A stretch of DNA of 64,000 nt from CAVYXK01 sp963772445 (GTDB lineage: Bacteria > Pseudomonadota > Alphaproteobacteria > Acetobacterales > Acetobacteraceae): the NCBI GenBank assembly GCA_963772445.1, contig CAVYXK010000016.1, positions 682,001-746,000 on the forward strand, given 5' to 3'. The notes beneath the pieces are model-generated. The model saw only the letters and a program-made list of their open reading frames with translations, was not told where the DNA came from and made no database searches. Both the position numbers and the translations under genes were made by a program. This document shows, in pieces, positions 62,618-64,000 of this stretch. The stretch's first letter is position 1; the number at the start of each line of letters is the position of its first letter.

Positions 62618-64000
62618 TTATTCGTTCCGCAGCCACGGCGCCGCCTTGGCCCGTAGTGCCGCCGCAGTGCCAGCATAGCCGAAGCCCAGCATCATGGCGA
62701 GAGCCGCGATCAGCGTGCCGGCCAAGGCGCCGGGCAGGAATTGCCAATCGGCGTGCATCACATAGCGCAGCACGGCCCAACTCGCCAACGTCCCGACCAA
62801 TGCCGCGACAGCACCCGCGGCCAGACCAAGCACACCGAATTCGACCAGCCAGGCCGCGCGGATCTGCGCCCGCGTGGCGCCGAGCGTCTTCAGAATGACC
62901 GCTTCCCGCGTTCGGCGCTGCTGGCCGGCGGCCACCGCCCCGATCAGCACCAGAATGCCGGCGATCAACGTCACCGACCCCGCTGCGGCCAACGCCGCAG
63001 CGAGCTGCCGAACCAGGGTGGCGACGGCCGCCAGCACGCTCCCCACCTCGATGCCGGTGACGTTCGGCAGTGCATCGCTCACGCGGCGCAGCAACGTCCC
63101 CTGATCTGCGCCAGCGACCCGGACTGTGGCGATGTGCGTGTGCGGCGCCTGCGCAAGCAGGCCAGGACTCGCCACCAGCACGAAATTCAGACCGAGCCGT
63201 TGCCAGGCGATGTCGCGCAGGCTGGCGACGGTCAGCTCGATATCGCGCCCGAGCACGTTCACTGTGACCGTCCCGCCGACGCGAAGGCCCCATCCCTTGG
63301 CCAGCCCGGCATCGACCGAAACCAACGGCTTGCCCTGATAATCGGCCGGCCACCAGGATCCGGCGACCAGCCTTGTATCTGGCGGTGGTGTCGCGGCATA
63401 GGTTAGTCCGCGATCGCCCCGCAATGCCCAGCGCGTATCCGGCGTCGCCTTCACCTGCTCGGCGGGCACCCCATTCACTGCGACGATCCGCGCACGCAGA
63501 CTGGGAACCTGCGCCACGGATTCGACGCCCGGCGAGGAGCGCACCAGTGTCTCGAACCGGGCAAGCTGGTCCGGCTGGATATCGACAAAATAGAAGCTCG
63601 GCGCATCGGCGGGCAGTTCCCGCAGCACCTCCTGGCGCACATTGCCCTCGACAAGAGCGACTGTAGCCAACGTGGCGAGGCCGAGCCCCACCGAGATCAG
63701 CATCAGCGGCGTCGGCGCGCCGGGCCTGTGCAGATTCGCGACGCCCAGCCGGGCCCATGGGGTGTGTCGCGGTCGGATGGCGCGTGCCAACCGGATCATG
63801 GCGAGTCCGGCCAGCCGGAACGTTGCCAGCGTAACCAGCGCCGCGGCGCAAAACCAAAGCGCAAGGCGCCGGTCGGGGGAGGCGACGACCGTCAAGGCCA
63901 CCAGCGCCGCCGCCAGCCCGACATTGGCGAGAAGGATCGCGCGCGCCGGTCGGACGTGTTCCGGCAGCAGCGCGTCGCGGAACAGGGCGGCGCCGGGAAT
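62618..64000 (-). CDS. FtsX-like ABC transporter permease, C-terminal part (5' end outside window)
   Basis: The frame is open to the window edge; about 460 residues are seen. GTG at 63901 is internal. It has a large periplasmic domain (ADAPSFYFVDIQPDQL and on) between membrane helices, then the C-terminal FtsX domain LIAGILVLIGAVAAGQQRRT, REAVILKTLGATRAQIRAAW and three helices. This is the layout of YbbP/MacB-like permeases, which drive lipoprotein or lipid export by mechanical movement. The partner ATPase would be expected upstream, beyond the edge. Confidence 0.85.
   Translation of the reverse strand: MPGAALFRDALLPEHVRPARAILLANVGLAAALVALTVVASPDRRLALWFCAAALVTLATFRLAGLAMIRLARAIRPRHTPWARLGVANLHRPGAPTPLMLISVGLGLATLATVALVEGNVRQEVLRELPADAPSFYFVDIQPDQLARFETLVRSSPGVESVAQVPSLRARIVAVNGVPAEQVKATPDTRWALRGDRGLTYAATPPPDTRLVAGSWWPADYQGKPLVSVDAGLAKGWGLRVGGTVTVNVLGRDIELTVASLRDIAWQRLGLNFVLVASPGLLAQAPHTHIATVRVAGADQGTLLRRVSDALPNVTGIEVGSVLAAVATLVRQLAAALAAAGSVTLIAGILVLIGAVAAGQQRRTREAVILKTLGATRAQIRAAWLVEFGVLGLAAGAVAALVGTLASWAVLRYVMHADWQFLPGALAGTLIAALAMMLGFGYAGTAAALRAKAAPWLRNE

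Overview
The window is a GC-rich bacterial chromosome segment, most likely from an alphaproteobacterium of the Rhodospirillales/Acetobacteraceae kind. This rests on base and codon use, several Tat-type (twin-arginine) substrate-binding proteins, a uvrC-pgsA-moaD-moaE cluster, a siroheme/sulfite-reductase operon with a short APS-reductase-type CysH, and the mix of IS630, IS4, ISL3 and IS481 relatives. The lineage is an inference; there is no rRNA or marker gene to settle it.

Layout. 1-0.7 kb: 3' end of a nitronate-monooxygenase-like gene. 0.7-9.7 kb: two nearly identical IS630 elements in direct orientation bracket an M15 peptidase and serine hydrolase (minus strand) and a divergent ABC importer (plus strand). 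9.9-19.3 kb is an accessory zone. It holds an IS4/IS50-like element with a 10-bp target duplication, an unknown gene behind a GAAC-N7-GAAC box, a broken winged-helix/AAA/TPR regulator, an internally deleted ISL3 transposase, and a 2.2-kb IS4-like element that carries two passenger genes and has an exact 8-bp target duplication. 19.4-22.3 kb: a small protein, a bile-acid:sodium-symporter-like permease between 70-bp direct repeats, a DUF1127 protein and a pteridine-reductase-like SDR. 22.7-27.4 kb: uvrC, pgsA, mobB, a Pro-rich lipoprotein, moaD and moaE (DNA repair, phospholipid and molybdenum-cofactor synthesis). 27.5-31 kb: an IS3 remnant, a cupredoxin, a GFA-type gene with an internal stop, an SDR and a frameshifted chalcone-isomerase-like gene.

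31.2-42.1 kb is mostly metabolic: a dipeptide-type binding protein, metK, dapB, an MlaC-like protein, an HMG-CoA-lyase/MmgE-PrpD pair, a frameshifted SDR, a GST, and an acyl-CoA dehydrogenase (3-hydroxyacyl) overlapping an FAD oxidoreductase. 42.2-47.8 kb is a compact minus-strand operon for assimilatory sulfate reduction: siroheme synthase N-domain, cobA, cysJ, cysH and cysI, several overlapping by 4 nt. 48-49.2 kb: a basic coiled-coil protein, an HU and a cold-shock protein. 49.2-53.1 kb contains a methyltransferase, a VOC protein and an unknown protein embedded in duplicated non-coding modules and an IS remnant. 53.1-64 kb: an orphan molybdenum hydroxylase large subunit, a lytic transglycosylase, a Rieske oxygenase overlapping anmK, tyrS, a fumarylacetoacetase/hydratase-type enzyme, a Bax-inhibitor-1 protein and the 3' part of an FtsX-like permease.

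Two themes run through the window. First, there is much mobile DNA, together with an imperfect palindromic repeat family built on CACAGAG/CACGGAG units. Second, at least a dozen genes carry single frameshifts or an in-frame stop, including the normally essential tyrS. Part of this is therefore likely to be sequence error rather than gene decay.
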